In this document: piece after piece, positions 37,801 to 46,215 of the stretch
Layout: each line of letters opens with the position of its first letter
Numbering within the stretch: the first letter of the stretch is position 1
Assembly: GCF_007489275.1 (NCBI RefSeq)
Contig: NZ_VLNR01000016.1
Location: 34,230 to 98,229, forward strand
Length of the DNA: 64,000 bases
Source of the DNA: Aquimarina algiphila
GTDB lineage: Bacteria; Bacteroidota; Bacteroidia; Flavobacteriales; Flavobacteriaceae
Direction of reading: 5' to 3'
The notes under the pieces: model-generated
What the model saw: only the letters and a program-made list of their open reading frames with translations
Databases searched by the model: none
Told to the model about the DNA's origin: nothing
Position numbers and translations under genes: made by a program

Positions 37801-38516
37801 GCATATTTTCCACCATGAACCCCATTTGTGTATAAGGGATGATGTAATGTAAAAAGGATTGTTTTATCCTGATTTTTTTTAAACTCACTTTCAACTTCAA
37901 GAAACATAGCCTCTCTGGTCTTGATCTCAGGGCAGTTATCGTTGATTGTTGGGTGCTTATCCCAATCCTCTAAATACCATTGTGAATCTAAAATGATGAG
38001 TTGAATATTATCTGTAATTTCAATACTCTCTAGAGCGCATCCTTTTGAAGGTCTAAATACCTTCTTATCCTTCAATCTCTTCTCAAAGTACTTCTCTTCA
38101 CGCTCCAAACCCTTTAAGCCTTCATTATACCAATCATGATTACCTGGTATAAAATATACTTGTCCATCAAAATTCTTGACAGCATCTATTTGGGCATTTA
38201 AGCGATGTTCTGCAATATCTCGGTCTTTCTCCCCTTCTTTTGGCATCCCGTCGGGATAGATATTATCACCTAAGAAGATCGTGTAATTGCCTTTTTGTTT
38301 ATGATTTTCTAAATATTCTTCTAAAGCTAATAGTGCAGGGGTACTCTGACCTGTTTTTGCATATCCAGCATCACCAATTAGATAAAAGGTTTTTTCTATT
38401 TCACCTCCTTTTGGAATAACAGATTCATCAAAAGGTTCTCTGTATTTTGGTTCATACAGCGCACAGCCCGACACTAAAACGGTAAGTATAATAAGTGCCA
38501 TGTATTTGTAGTTCAT
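34806..38516 (-). CDS. lipoprotein: metallophosphoesterase + kinase-like segment + outer-membrane barrel
   Basis: The 1236-residue protein starts with a lipobox (TVLVSGC, Cys18). Residues 44-310 form a calcineurin-like phosphoesterase with all metal motifs: GDAG (48-51), GDNIYPDG (83-90), GNHDWY (125-130), HHP (225-227) and GHEH (301-304). Residues about 440-645 look like an atypical protein or small-molecule kinase: a Gly-rich stretch (RKGGGHQTRSLRL), a candidate Lys near 470 (NMRALKK), a catalytic-loop-like IGDWDRH (607-613) and DRDQAF (637-642). Residues about 880-1236 are strand-rich, ending GARFSFSFAFKF, like the surface-antigen/Omp85 barrel. The barrel and phosphoesterase are clear; the kinase-like reading is inference from motifs. 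Confidence 0.85.
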   Translation of the reverse strand: MNYKYMALIILTVLVSGCALYEPKYREPFDESVIPKGGEIEKTFYLIGDAGYAKTGQSTPALLALEEYLENHKQKGNYTIFLGDNIYPDGMPKEGEKDRDIAEHRLNAQIDAVKNFDGQVYFIPGNHDWYNEGLKGLEREEKYFEKRLKDKKVFRPSKGCALESIEITDNIQLIILDSQWYLEDWDKHPTINDNCPEIKTREAMFLEVESEFKKNQDKTILFTLHHPLYTNGVHGGKYAPVKHLYPSQRKVPLPILGSLAMQIRTAGAISTQDNQNKQYKSLVRRLETLAKGANRIIFASGHEHSLQYIEHKGIKQIVSGSGAKNSYATLSNDGLFAYGGQGFVRLDVYKNGTVWASYYGAENNEPKLLFRKEIYKEIPKYDVSVIQEITQQTISASVYEKESTDKTEFYESIWGDHYRDLYGKKIQAKVAILDTLHGGLEVVRKGGGHQTRSLRLQSKEGKQYNMRALKKSGIKFLQSTIFQNNYVEESLENTISEDILLDFYTAAHPYIFTVIPELSDAVGVFHTNPKVYFVPKQKALGKYNRDHGGELYMIEERPEENHKDLASFGKPDDIESTSDVYERLRRDEKYKIDESAYIRARIFDMLIGDWDRHQDQWRWAEYELENGDHIFKPIPRDRDQAFSNFDGGFLGTLRGFMGFANQFQVYDDELKDVKWINASATRLDRTLIKNSGREEWLNQAKFIQENLTDAAIESAFQNIPSEAEGEDLNTIKRNLKGRRQNIVEIVNRYYDYLTTLAIITGTDKDDLIHIERMKKGKTRVTVSRIKDGEKGVVVSDKTFDKKDTKEIWIYGLDDDDVFESSGKVDNPIHINIIGGQNNDIYRFKKGRKITVYDHKSKPNTIDKKSGAKIRFTDNYQINNFDKNEGVITSSSVLPVIGFNPDDGVRIGPMGVYTINGFHRNPFSSSHSFSGGYYFATQGFDIGYRGEFAGILGDYNLLIGLKYTSPNFAVNFFGFGNETENNQDELDFDYNRVKLSTYSASLGVVKNGRLGSYFEYKGSIEGIKIDDTPDRFITQEANLEDPEAFDRKWFLGLDGTYRYESYDVVVNPTRGMKFEVNIGGRMNVDDAERTFGYIKPHLGFYNALTRNRKLVLKTAAQGQFNIGENYEFYQAAHLGDENLLRGYRTERFTGQSSLAGSADIRYSFNQFKTRVLPLQIGIFTGVDTGRVWIADNETSDKWHSDYGGGFWVNSANAMSGTFNLFTGEDGARFSFSFAFKF

Positions 38517-38528
38517 ATGTCGATCGTT

Positions 38529-40058
38529 TTAGTTTGAAATATTTTCTGACACAAAAGCTTCCCATTCAGCAAACTTTTCTTCAGACATTACACGTTCCAT
38601 TTTTACCTGCCCGCCTTTTTTCTTTTGTGAACCACTCCATTCTGAAAAAGTTGATGATGGAACAGTAGTCACTTTTATCCCTTTTAGTGCTTTGTTTCGA
38701 GCAACTTTATAATTTTTATTCGTTTTTTTGAGCACCTCATCAAGCGCTTCTGCCAAAACGAAATTTTCTACTGAAGTTTCTGTGCCCAAATACCAATGAT
38801 GATGAAATTCGTCATTAATTCGAGTCGCTGACAACGTAAACTCTGGGATTTCGAGGTCAAATTTTTCCTCAATTTCTCGTAAAGCAGCATTCATTTTGTT
38901 TACCGATAATTGTGAACCAACTACATTTAGAAAAAACTTGGTGCGCCCGGTAATTCTAATTTCGGCTCTTGCTACATCAGTAAACTCTATAGTATCGCCA
39001 ATAATATATCTCCATGCACCAGAAACAGTACTTATTAATAAAACATAATCCTGATCAGTTTTGACTTCTGCCAATGTGATCGATGGAGCATCCTGCTTTA
39101 AAGAACCATCTTGGTTGATAAATTCTGATTGAAAAGGAACAAATTCAAAATAAACACCGTTATCAGTAATCAATTTCATTGCATCGGTTTCGGGACGTTC
39201 CTGATACGCTATAAATCCTTCTGAAGCTAGATACGTGTCAATTACGGTGATAGGATCTTCTAATAAGTTATTAAAGCTTTTTTCATACGGTGCAAAAGCA
39301 ACACCTCCAGAAGTATACACTTGCAAGTTTGGCCAAATATCATGTATAGTTTCGGCATTATGATACTCAATAACTTTCTGAAGCATTAGTTCCATCCAAG
39401 ATGGGATACCACTTAAAGCTCCTATATCCCAATCTTTTGCTTTTTCTGCAATACGTTGAACGCGTCTGTCCCAATCATCTATTTGTGCTATTTCTTTACC
39501 TGGTTTATAAAACCCTTCAAACCAAAAAGGAATGTTGCTTGCACTGATACCGCTGATCTCTCCTTCGAGATGTCCATCTTTTTCTTGTAAATCAGTAGAA
39601 CTACCCAACATCATGATTTCTTTTTCAAAAAATGAAGCCGGTAAATCAAAATTAGATAGCGCTTCGACCTGTTTTATTCCTGCACTACGAATAGATTCGA
39701 TCATTTCATTAGTCACTGGAATACGCTTACTTTTCTTTCCGGTTGTACCAGAACTTAGTGCAAAATAATCAGGACTACCGGGCCACGTGACATTCTCTTC
39801 TCCATCAATTACGCGATGCCACCATTGTTCTAACAATTGATGATAGTCAAAATATGGAACCTTACTTGCAAATTCTTTTTGAACATCTTTAGACTTCAAT
39901 ATGCTCTCAAAACCATATTTCTTACCAAAGTCAGTTTCCGAAGCAGTTTTTAACAACTGTTCAAGAACTTTTTGTTGCGCATCAAGGTGATTTGGTTCTG
40001 AAGTCAGAGCTCCCTTTAAGTTTATGGCTCCTTTTATAATACTTCCTATAATTTCCAT
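38529..40058 (-). CDS. GH3-family acyl-adenylating enzyme
   Basis: The 509-residue protein resembles the GH3 family. YFALSSGTTGKKSKRIPVT is the ATP/AMP-binding loop, with TSGG and IAYQER segments, VSGAWRYIIGDTIEF near the centre, and RTKFFLNVVGSQLSVNKM in the hinge. GH3 enzymes adenylate a carboxylate and join it to an amino acid or amine in the cytosol; bacterial members are of unknown substrate. It sits 7 bp from the HD-PycTM gene and 12 bp from the phosphatase-barrel gene. Confidence 0.9.
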   Translation of the reverse strand: MEIIGSIIKGAINLKGALTSEPNHLDAQQKVLEQLLKTASETDFGKKYGFESILKSKDVQKEFASKVPYFDYHQLLEQWWHRVIDGEENVTWPGSPDYFALSSGTTGKKSKRIPVTNEMIESIRSAGIKQVEALSNFDLPASFFEKEIMMLGSSTDLQEKDGHLEGEISGISASNIPFWFEGFYKPGKEIAQIDDWDRRVQRIAEKAKDWDIGALSGIPSWMELMLQKVIEYHNAETIHDIWPNLQVYTSGGVAFAPYEKSFNNLLEDPITVIDTYLASEGFIAYQERPETDAMKLITDNGVYFEFVPFQSEFINQDGSLKQDAPSITLAEVKTDQDYVLLISTVSGAWRYIIGDTIEFTDVARAEIRITGRTKFFLNVVGSQLSVNKMNAALREIEEKFDLEIPEFTLSATRINDEFHHHWYLGTETSVENFVLAEALDEVLKKTNKNYKVARNKALKGIKVTTVPSSTFSEWSGSQKKKGGQVKMERVMSEEKFAEWEAFVSENISN

Positions 40059-40065
40059 AGATTTT

Positions 40066-41289
40066 TTATTTTGAAATGATTGGTTCTACCACCTTCTCGG
40101 CAAGTTCGACGTTAGCAAATGCGAAAATAAATGCGATTACGGAAAGTATGATTCCTATAGTAAAAACTATATACGTGATTTTCAAAAGTTTGTACTTTTT
40201 TTGCAAAACCACACCAAGGAGATAGAGATCTTTGGTTAACATTTTATACACATATTCTTTATCATTAATTACTGCATCAATTGCTTCTTGGTATCTATCG
40301 TAAGGCATCTTGAAAAAATTCCCAAAAAACAATAAGTTCACTTTCCGTTTATTTACTTGTTCCTTAGTAAACTCTCCCCCGGTAACCTTAGGTTGGGTCG
40401 ACATAATGGATAGGATTATAGCTGCCACACTGAACAATACCAATATCAAACTAGGTATCATTAGATGCCTATTTGAAGGAGCATCGAGTTTGGGAATTAG
40501 ATTTGCCAGGGCCAATGAAATAATAATCGCGTTTACAGATAGTAAAATATTGGCCTTGGTATCTGCTATATCACTTAATTTAATATGATTTCTTAGGGTA
40601 ACTCTAAACAAAGTTTGAATACTTCTCTCAGGGCTTTCATTTTTATATTTTGCCTTAAGTTTTGCTTTAACAACCTCTTTTTTTTGCTTTTTTTTATTCT
40701 TCTTCTGTTTTTTAAGAAGATTCAATAAATTTTTATTTTTATTTTGCTCCCAATTTTCTACTGCGTATCTGGTATAATATTGATGTTGTTCAGAAAATAA
40801 TTTCACGTTTTCTGCTCTCCATTCTTTTCCAGAGAGTTCTGAAATACCTTGAAGTATTAATTCCTGATGTAGAAGCTCACTTACTTCTATAAAATAATCT
40901 TTAGACAAGTGAGAGCTATCAGCATCTTTGATAATTTCTTCAAGAATAGTATTTGGTTTTTTTCCAAACTCTGTTGCTAGAATACAGTTTTGTATCATCT
41001 CTATGTTCTTATCGCTTATTCGATGTTCTGATAGAAATCTCTTTGCTATTCTTGCACTTTCCTTTTCGTGGTTTTCTGCACCTTTAATATATCCCGTATC
41101 GTGAAACCACGCTGCTATCTGAACAACTTCTGAATCTTCATCGTTGATATCAGTTTTTTCAATGATCTCTTGCACACTTTCTACAACCCTTTGCGTATGA
41201 AGGAAATTATGGTATAAATACGTTTTGGGTAATTTTTCCTTAAAGAGTTCAAATATGTAATTTTCCGCTTTTTCCAGTATAGCTTTCAT
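40066..41289 (-). CDS. HD phosphohydrolase fused to a PycTM (Pycsar effector-like) membrane domain
   Basis: The 407-residue protein has an HD domain: His31 (NFLHTQRVV), His63-Asp64 (AAWFHDTGY) and Asp122 in KDADSSHL. A very Lys-rich linker follows (about 193-213). Then comes the PycTM effector fold: NHIKLSDIADTKANILLSVN, two helices (about 246-264 and 277-296), and two more near 370-390. PycTM domains depolarise membranes in Pycsar phage defence; the HD fusion is a conserved Bacteroidetes form without a neighbouring cyclase here. It is probably first in the four-gene run. Confidence 0.88.
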   Translation of the reverse strand: MKAILEKAENYIFELFKEKLPKTYLYHNFLHTQRVVESVQEIIEKTDINDEDSEVVQIAAWFHDTGYIKGAENHEKESARIAKRFLSEHRISDKNIEMIQNCILATEFGKKPNTILEEIIKDADSSHLSKDYFIEVSELLHQELILQGISELSGKEWRAENVKLFSEQHQYYTRYAVENWEQNKNKNLLNLLKKQKKNKKKQKKEVVKAKLKAKYKNESPERSIQTLFRVTLRNHIKLSDIADTKANILLSVNAIIISLALANLIPKLDAPSNRHLMIPSLILVLFSVAAIILSIMSTQPKVTGGEFTKEQVNKRKVNLLFFGNFFKMPYDRYQEAIDAVINDKEYVYKMLTKDLYLLGVVLQKKYKLLKITYIVFTIGIILSVIAFIFAFANVELAEKVVEPIISK

Positions 41290-41342
41290 TGATATTCTTT
41301 TTTAATTAAATAATGGTTAGTTGAGTATATTTATAATCTTGG

Positions 41343-41984
41343 TTATTTCATTTCTTGCTCTTTAACCAATAATAATATTTCATCAGGAGATAAATATAAT
41401 CGTCTGATACGCGCCTTATATTTTTCTGATAGAGAGCTATGAGTAAGAATAAATTTTTTGGTGGCTAAGATGTAGTCTTGCATCGAATGTGTTATCGCAT
41501 AAGTATCTGCCATGCGCTCTGCTTCTTTGATATAATTTGGAGAAATCCAATATTGTATCCCAAAAAGCATCAGATTTAAGCTACTTCTTGTGTGATAATC
41601 CATAATGTGACCTAACTCGTGCCCCAACCAACCTATTAATACATTTTTTGGGATGTCTTGGATGGGTAGTTCCATTCCATCAATTTTAAAGACCTTACTC
41701 ATCAAAATCACATAAGTTCTTTTCTTTTTTGATCTAAAAATTGAAGAGAACTTTGGTTGAGCTTTCATAAACGACCTCTTCAAAGAAGGCTTAAACTTAA
41801 ACTCAATTGAAACTTCCTCTAATTCGGGATAATGTGACAATGCTGTCCCAGCCTCATTAATAATTAGTGAAGGAATAATTTTGTTCTTAAATTGTATTGT
41901 ATCAAGTGAAGCCATAATTTGATTTATAGTCCCTGTGTAAAGACTAATAATTAGAATCGTTTTAAAAATTTGTGAATATTGCAT
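41343..41984 (-). CDS. secreted gluzincin-like metalloprotease
   Basis: The 213-residue product has a hydrophobic N-terminus (FKTILIISLYTGTINQIMA), a zinc motif HELGH (122-126) and a second acidic site in KEAERMADTYAI, with Glu156 a likely third zinc ligand. This matches small M48/M56-like gluzincins. It is probably exported to the periplasm. It lies 53 bases upstream of the HD-PycTM gene on the same strand. The substrate is unknown; the HELGH-plus-EAxxxAD pair is the firm evidence. Confidence 0.72.
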   Translation of the reverse strand: MQYSQIFKTILIISLYTGTINQIMASLDTIQFKNKIIPSLIINEAGTALSHYPELEEVSIEFKFKPSLKRSFMKAQPKFSSIFRSKKKRTYVILMSKVFKIDGMELPIQDIPKNVLIGWLGHELGHIMDYHTRSSLNLMLFGIQYWISPNYIKEAERMADTYAITHSMQDYILATKKFILTHSSLSEKYKARIRRLYLSPDEILLLVKEQEMK

Positions 41985-42114
41985 TTTACTATTGGCAAGA
42001 TAGATTAGAAATCATAGAGACATTAATGCATATGATAGAAAGGGTAACTCTTTTAATGGATTTGGTTATTTTTTTATCAAAAAGAGTACATTTTTGGATT
42101 TTACAACCAAAAGA

Positions 42115-43569
42115 CTAAGGTAATTCATCAAAATAAGTGTCCAAATATTGAAGACGATCGGTTAGCCAGGACTCCATATAATCTAGATGCCCAGGTAACG
42201 TTACATCTGAAGGCCAAACTAATGCTTCTCTTTCGTATACTTTATTCTTTTCAAAAAAATCATATGTAGCTCTAATATTTTCAAATAAAGAGGCATTACT
42301 AAACTCTTGCTTTCGCAGTAAAAACCATCGGGCTTTTAATCGTTGTCGGTAATTATCAGGATTTACATTGAGTAATCTATCAAATAGCCCATTGCTTAAA
42401 ATATCATTTGTCGTCGAAATTCTTTTTCCATCCTGAATAGTTCCTAAAACACCATCCAAATCCCAAGGTACATTAAAATAAGGCGTTTTCTTATCGTATC
42501 TGGCAACATAAAAATTTTTCCCTAGATTATCTGTAGCACGAACAAGATTAATGAACAAAAAATAATCAATGGCATTATCCAGATCAAACTTTGTAGCTAC
42601 CTTCCTCTTAAATATAGAATCTTTAGACTTAATCACAAATTTGGTAAAATGATGTATATATTTCCATTGTGTTTTGTAGTTTACAAAAGGATATTCGATC
42701 TCGTAACCCGCCCAATGAGGAAAAATATTTTTATACTTTGGTACCTTCATGTAAGCAGGAGCTCCATTATGACTACCTGCCTTAAATAACTCACCTCTTA
42801 CTTTTCCTTTTTTATATTTCTTGAGTTGTAAAAGTTTTCGGTCTACTTGTTCTGTTAAGGCATGAATACCTATGTATTTCGAATCCAAAAAGACTTCTGT
42901 ATACATTAAATCTATACCACCTTTTGCATCTTTTTTCTGATCTATATATTGAGGTTTGTGGATCGACAACCATAGTTTATTACATAAATAGGATCGTAAA
43001 CGTAGAGGTTCATTATATAAACCATCTAGGATCCAATCATCATCTTCTCTTAAATCTCCAAACTTCATATCTGTTGAAATTTCTTCTTTAGGAGTCTCCC
43101 AAAACTCTAAGTCGTAGGATTTTTTTGGGAATTTTAATGAAATATTGCCTCGCAATTCAATACCAGCTAAAGCACTCTTAACAGTATCTTGATGAGCAAA
43201 TGTAAATTGAGAAGGAATTTTTGGATCATCTTTTATAGCTTCTTTAGAAGTTATTTGAATAATGGGTAATTGTGTAATATATAATTTAAATATTTCACCA
43301 TTATGGTTCACATCATAACTTCTTGTATATGATAAACTATCTGATGGTAATGAGAATATATAATCATTTCTAAAAATTATATTTAGCTTGTTACCGTTAG
43401 AATTTGAAGCATCTGGTATCTTAAAATTCCATACAATAATTTTACGGTTCTGGTCAATACCATAATACTCTTTTTTAGGAGTTATCGTTTCTATATCTTG
43501 AGATTGTAGTTGTAAATGACATAAAAATGTCAATATATATGTAAGTAATACGTATTTTTTTAACTTCAT
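42115..43569 (-). CDS. CotH-type secreted protein kinase
   Basis: The 484-residue product has a signal peptide (MKLKKYVLLTYILTFLCHLQ). The CotH fold shows in IELRGNISLKFPKKSYDLEF near 137-156, DDDWILDGLYNEPLRLRSYL near 176-195, YTEVFLDSKYIGIHALTEQV near 223-242, ATDNLGKNFYVARY near 345-358 and PWDLDGVLG near 368-376. The last two carry the presumed catalytic Asn/Asp and metal-binding Asp. It may phosphorylate exported proteins. It is in the same minus-strand block as a kinase-like outer-membrane lipoprotein. Confidence 0.9.
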   Translation of the reverse strand: MKLKKYVLLTYILTFLCHLQLQSQDIETITPKKEYYGIDQNRKIIVWNFKIPDASNSNGNKLNIIFRNDYIFSLPSDSLSYTRSYDVNHNGEIFKLYITQLPIIQITSKEAIKDDPKIPSQFTFAHQDTVKSALAGIELRGNISLKFPKKSYDLEFWETPKEEISTDMKFGDLREDDDWILDGLYNEPLRLRSYLCNKLWLSIHKPQYIDQKKDAKGGIDLMYTEVFLDSKYIGIHALTEQVDRKLLQLKKYKKGKVRGELFKAGSHNGAPAYMKVPKYKNIFPHWAGYEIEYPFVNYKTQWKYIHHFTKFVIKSKDSIFKRKVATKFDLDNAIDYFLFINLVRATDNLGKNFYVARYDKKTPYFNVPWDLDGVLGTIQDGKRISTTNDILSNGLFDRLLNVNPDNYRQRLKARWFLLRKQEFSNASLFENIRATYDFFEKNKVYEREALVWPSDVTLPGHLDYMESWLTDRLQYLDTYFDELP

Positions 43570-43725
43570 TAAGTCTATTTAGTAAACATTATTTTTAAAA
43601 TACAAATATTGAAACAAATAGCTCCAAAATGTAACTCAATCCCTATAAGTTTTGACTGTACCCATAAATCACTATTAAGTTACACACTTTTTGACTACTT
43701 TGAGGTTTATTCTGAATTAGAATAC

Positions 43726-44026
43726 ATGATGTACAAATTAATAATTATAATCTTCCTCTTTTTTTCATATATAGGCGTTCGTCAAAGAGTTGAAAACGAA
43801 GACAAAAAAATAAAACCTAAACTTTTTGTGGGTATTGTAGTTGATCAAATGCATTATGACTATCTCACTCGCTTTTATGATCAATTTGAGGAAGGTGAAT
43901 TTAAAAAAATGATTAGAGCCAGTTTTTCCTATAAAAATCATCTTTTTACTTACATCCCGACCACTACTGAGAGCGAAAATACTTTTATTTACAGGGGCTA
44001 CTCCTCAAAACCGTGGCATTAAATAA
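43726..44026 (+). pseudogene. remnant of a PafA-type alkaline phosphatase
   Basis: After ATG 43726 a signal-like helix is followed by KPKLFVGIVVDQMHYDYLTRF and FKKMIRASFSYKNHLFTYIP, the N-terminal segment of secreted PafA-like phosphatases. The next motif, usually PTYTGPGH, reads PTTTESENT. At about 43988-43993 the frame shifts: frame 1 ends at TAA (44022), while the shifted frame reads TGATPQNRGIK, the expected family continuation, then stops at 44024-44026. The remaining about 400 residues are missing, replaced by the next gene. Confidence 0.8.
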
Positions 44027-44055
44027 AGTCGCTGACTTACTAATGTTTAAGTATT

Positions 44056-44949
44056 ATGAAATACACAACAATATCTATAAAAGCATTCTTAACGATTATA
44101 AGAACCACCTATAAAAATTGGAATGCTAATGAGCCTTTTCAGATGAGCGCAGCAGTAAGCTACTACGCATTATTCTCTTTTCCTGCATTGTTAATTATCA
44201 TTATTCAGACAACAGGTCTGTTTTATGAAAAAAATGAGATTAAAGGAAAAATTATAAGCGAGATTACCGATGTTTTAGGAAAAGACGTAGCTAAAACCAT
44301 CGAAATAATGCTTAAAAATGCTATAGATCAAGAACAATCTACCCTGTTAATCATCATCGGTATTGTCACATTACTTTATGGAGCAACAGGAATGTTTATT
44401 GCTTTACAAAAATCTTTGAATACAATTTGGGGTGTAAAACCAAAACCTAAAAGTGAAATATTAAAAATGGTGAAAGACCGAATTTTCTCTTTAGGATTGA
44501 TCCTCATGATTGGATTTTTATTGCTCACCTCTTTAGTATTGACAACTTTGATCACTGCGACTACTGACTGGATTGGTCAACATTTTCCAGATTTTATCAT
44601 TTATGTGATCCAGATTATCAATTATGTGTTATCTATTGTTTTAACCACGGTATTATTTGCAATGATATTTAAAGTGTTACCTGATGTAAAAATGAAATGG
44701 AGAGATGTTTGGTTAGGCGCTTTTGTAACTACAATTTTATTTAGTATTGGTAAATCTACTTTAGGTATTTATTTTGGAACTGTGAATCCTGGATCTACAT
44801 TTGGCGCAGCAGGATCTGTAATATTAATCCTATTATGGGTTTCATACTCTAGTCTTATTTTATTTTTTGGAGCAGAGTTTACTCAAGTACTCGCTCTAAA
44901 ATATGGGTCAGGAATAAAACCTTCTTCGTATGCAGAGAAAGTTTCTTAA
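44056..44949 (+). CDS. YihY/virulence factor BrkB family membrane protein
   Basis: The 297-residue protein has six membrane helices with the BrkB pattern. AAVSYYALFSFPALLIIIIQ comes first, then TLLYGATGMFIALQKSLNTI, MKWRDVWLGAFVTTILFSIG and GAAGSVILILLWVSYSSLIL. It is an inner-membrane protein of uncertain role (a putative transporter often confused with RNase BN). It starts 29 bp beyond the PafA remnant. Confidence 0.93.
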   Translation: MKYTTISIKAFLTIIRTTYKNWNANEPFQMSAAVSYYALFSFPALLIIIIQTTGLFYEKNEIKGKIISEITDVLGKDVAKTIEIMLKNAIDQEQSTLLIIIGIVTLLYGATGMFIALQKSLNTIWGVKPKPKSEILKMVKDRIFSLGLILMIGFLLLTSLVLTTLITATTDWIGQHFPDFIIYVIQIINYVLSIVLTTVLFAMIFKVLPDVKMKWRDVWLGAFVTTILFSIGKSTLGIYFGTVNPGSTFGAAGSVILILLWVSYSSLILFFGAEFTQVLALKYGSGIKPSSYAEKVS

Positions 44950-45146
44950 AAAGAATAAAATTGAACAAATACTCTAATGATATGATAAATCGAATGATTA
45001 TTGTATCCTTGATAAGGAGCAATACTTCCTCAAAAGAAAAAGTTTAGCAACCAATGCGTAGAAAAAAACGAAAAAATTCGTATTATTTTTTATGCTAAAA
45101 CACATACTTCTCACGTTGCGATGCATTAATAATCTATATAATTGAT

Positions 45147-45506
45147 ATGAAAAATTTCAATCAGATATTCAAAAGCTCAAAAGCAAATGAAATAGGAAAC
45201 AAATTAAAGGAAATCATCGAATCTAATTTTGATAATATTGAATGGAACATTATTGGTGGAGAAAAAGTAAAATTGGTTTTATACTCAAGGAATGGGAAGA
45301 ATAATGTATTATGCGGAATTCAGGAAGGAAATAATGACTCTTGTATGCTTTATATACACCACATGGTCAAGCTTAAACATGATAGACTAAAATATAGTGA
45401 GAAAGGTAAACACGCCAAACACATCAAATTCAATAATATTGAGGATATTATTGAAGACGATATTCAATGGTTATTATCAAAAGTAAATGAGAATGCCCCA
45501 TTTTGA
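45147..45506 (+). CDS. DUF1801-like protein
   Basis: The 119-residue protein matches the DUF1801 layout. A first helix (NEIGNKLKEIIESNFDNIEW) is followed by LVLYSRNGKNNVLCGI, a central strand pair (CMLYIHHMVKLKH) and a GKHAKHIKF motif, then a last helix. Family members are small cytosolic proteins of uncertain function; one relative is an iron chaperone in Gram-positive bacteria. No signal or membrane part is seen. Confidence 0.75.
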   Translation: MKNFNQIFKSSKANEIGNKLKEIIESNFDNIEWNIIGGEKVKLVLYSRNGKNNVLCGIQEGNNDSCMLYIHHMVKLKHDRLKYSEKGKHAKHIKFNNIEDIIEDDIQWLLSKVNENAPF

Positions 45507-45736
45507 TAGCTTCACAAAAATCAAACAAGAATAAAAAAAACAAAATCATAGCACCATATAAAATTAATTTGCTATTGAAAACCTAGTTAAGAAAATACTC
45601 GGGAATTTTATATTCAGTTTGTATTGATCAAATAAGCACTTAATTAACAACATATAAAACCATTAGATGCCATGAAACAAAAAAAATGAAAAGGATTAAT
45701 ATAATAGAAATATATCAATGAAGATAAAACATACAG

Positions 45737-45810
45737 ACCTAATTCATCGGAAAAATATGACAAACGAATTAGGTATACCTTTTTAAGATTTAAAAATCTT
45801 CATATACCTA
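45737..45810. terminator. possible terminator region between convergent genes
   Basis: ACCTAATTC (45737-45745) pairs with GAATTAGGT (45766-45774) around a 20-base loop. AGGTATA (45771-45777) also pairs with TATACCT (45803-45809) enclosing AAGATTT/AAATCTT. T-rich flanks make it terminator-like. The spacer 45507-45736 holds no gene. Confidence 0.4.
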
Positions 45811-45813
45811 TTT

Positions 45814-46215
45814 TTATGCATTTTCAAAATCTTCTACTAAGCTTACAAGCTTTTCCATCGTGATTGGTTTCACAATATAATTACTTACAATTTCATAAGA
45901 TTTTGCCTTAAGAATATCCGAAGGATCAACCGACGAAGAAACAATATAAATCAATATCTTCTTTGGCACATGAACTTTTACAAATTCTTCTAAAAACTGC
46001 CATCCATCAAGAACAGGCATATTGAGATCTAACAGTATAATATCTGGTAATTTTTCATTCGAGGTAACTAAGGATGTTAAGGCGTCCAAAGCTTCCTTTC
46101 CATCACGATATATCAAAAAATTATTACAAACCTCTGTAAGTTGCATTACTTTTTTAACACCGTAAATAAAAATTGTATCATCATCAATAATACATGCTAT
46201 ATCAATTTTTTTCAT
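45814..46215 (-). CDS. response regulator, REC domain only
   Basis: The 133-residue protein is a single receiver domain. The acidic cluster is Asp11-Asp13 (IIDDDT), the phosphoacceptor is Asp63 in DIILLDLNMP, a Ser sits at the switch position near 93, and Lys116 is in IVKPI. It has no output domain, so it probably passes phosphate on or binds a target. It overlaps the upstream kinase gene by 14 bp and is translated with it. Confidence 0.93.
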   Translation of the reverse strand: MKKIDIACIIDDDTIFIYGVKKVMQLTEVCNNFLIYRDGKEALDALTSLVTSNEKLPDIILLDLNMPVLDGWQFLEEFVKVHVPKKILIYIVSSSVDPSDILKAKSYEIVSNYIVKPITMEKLVSLVEDFENA

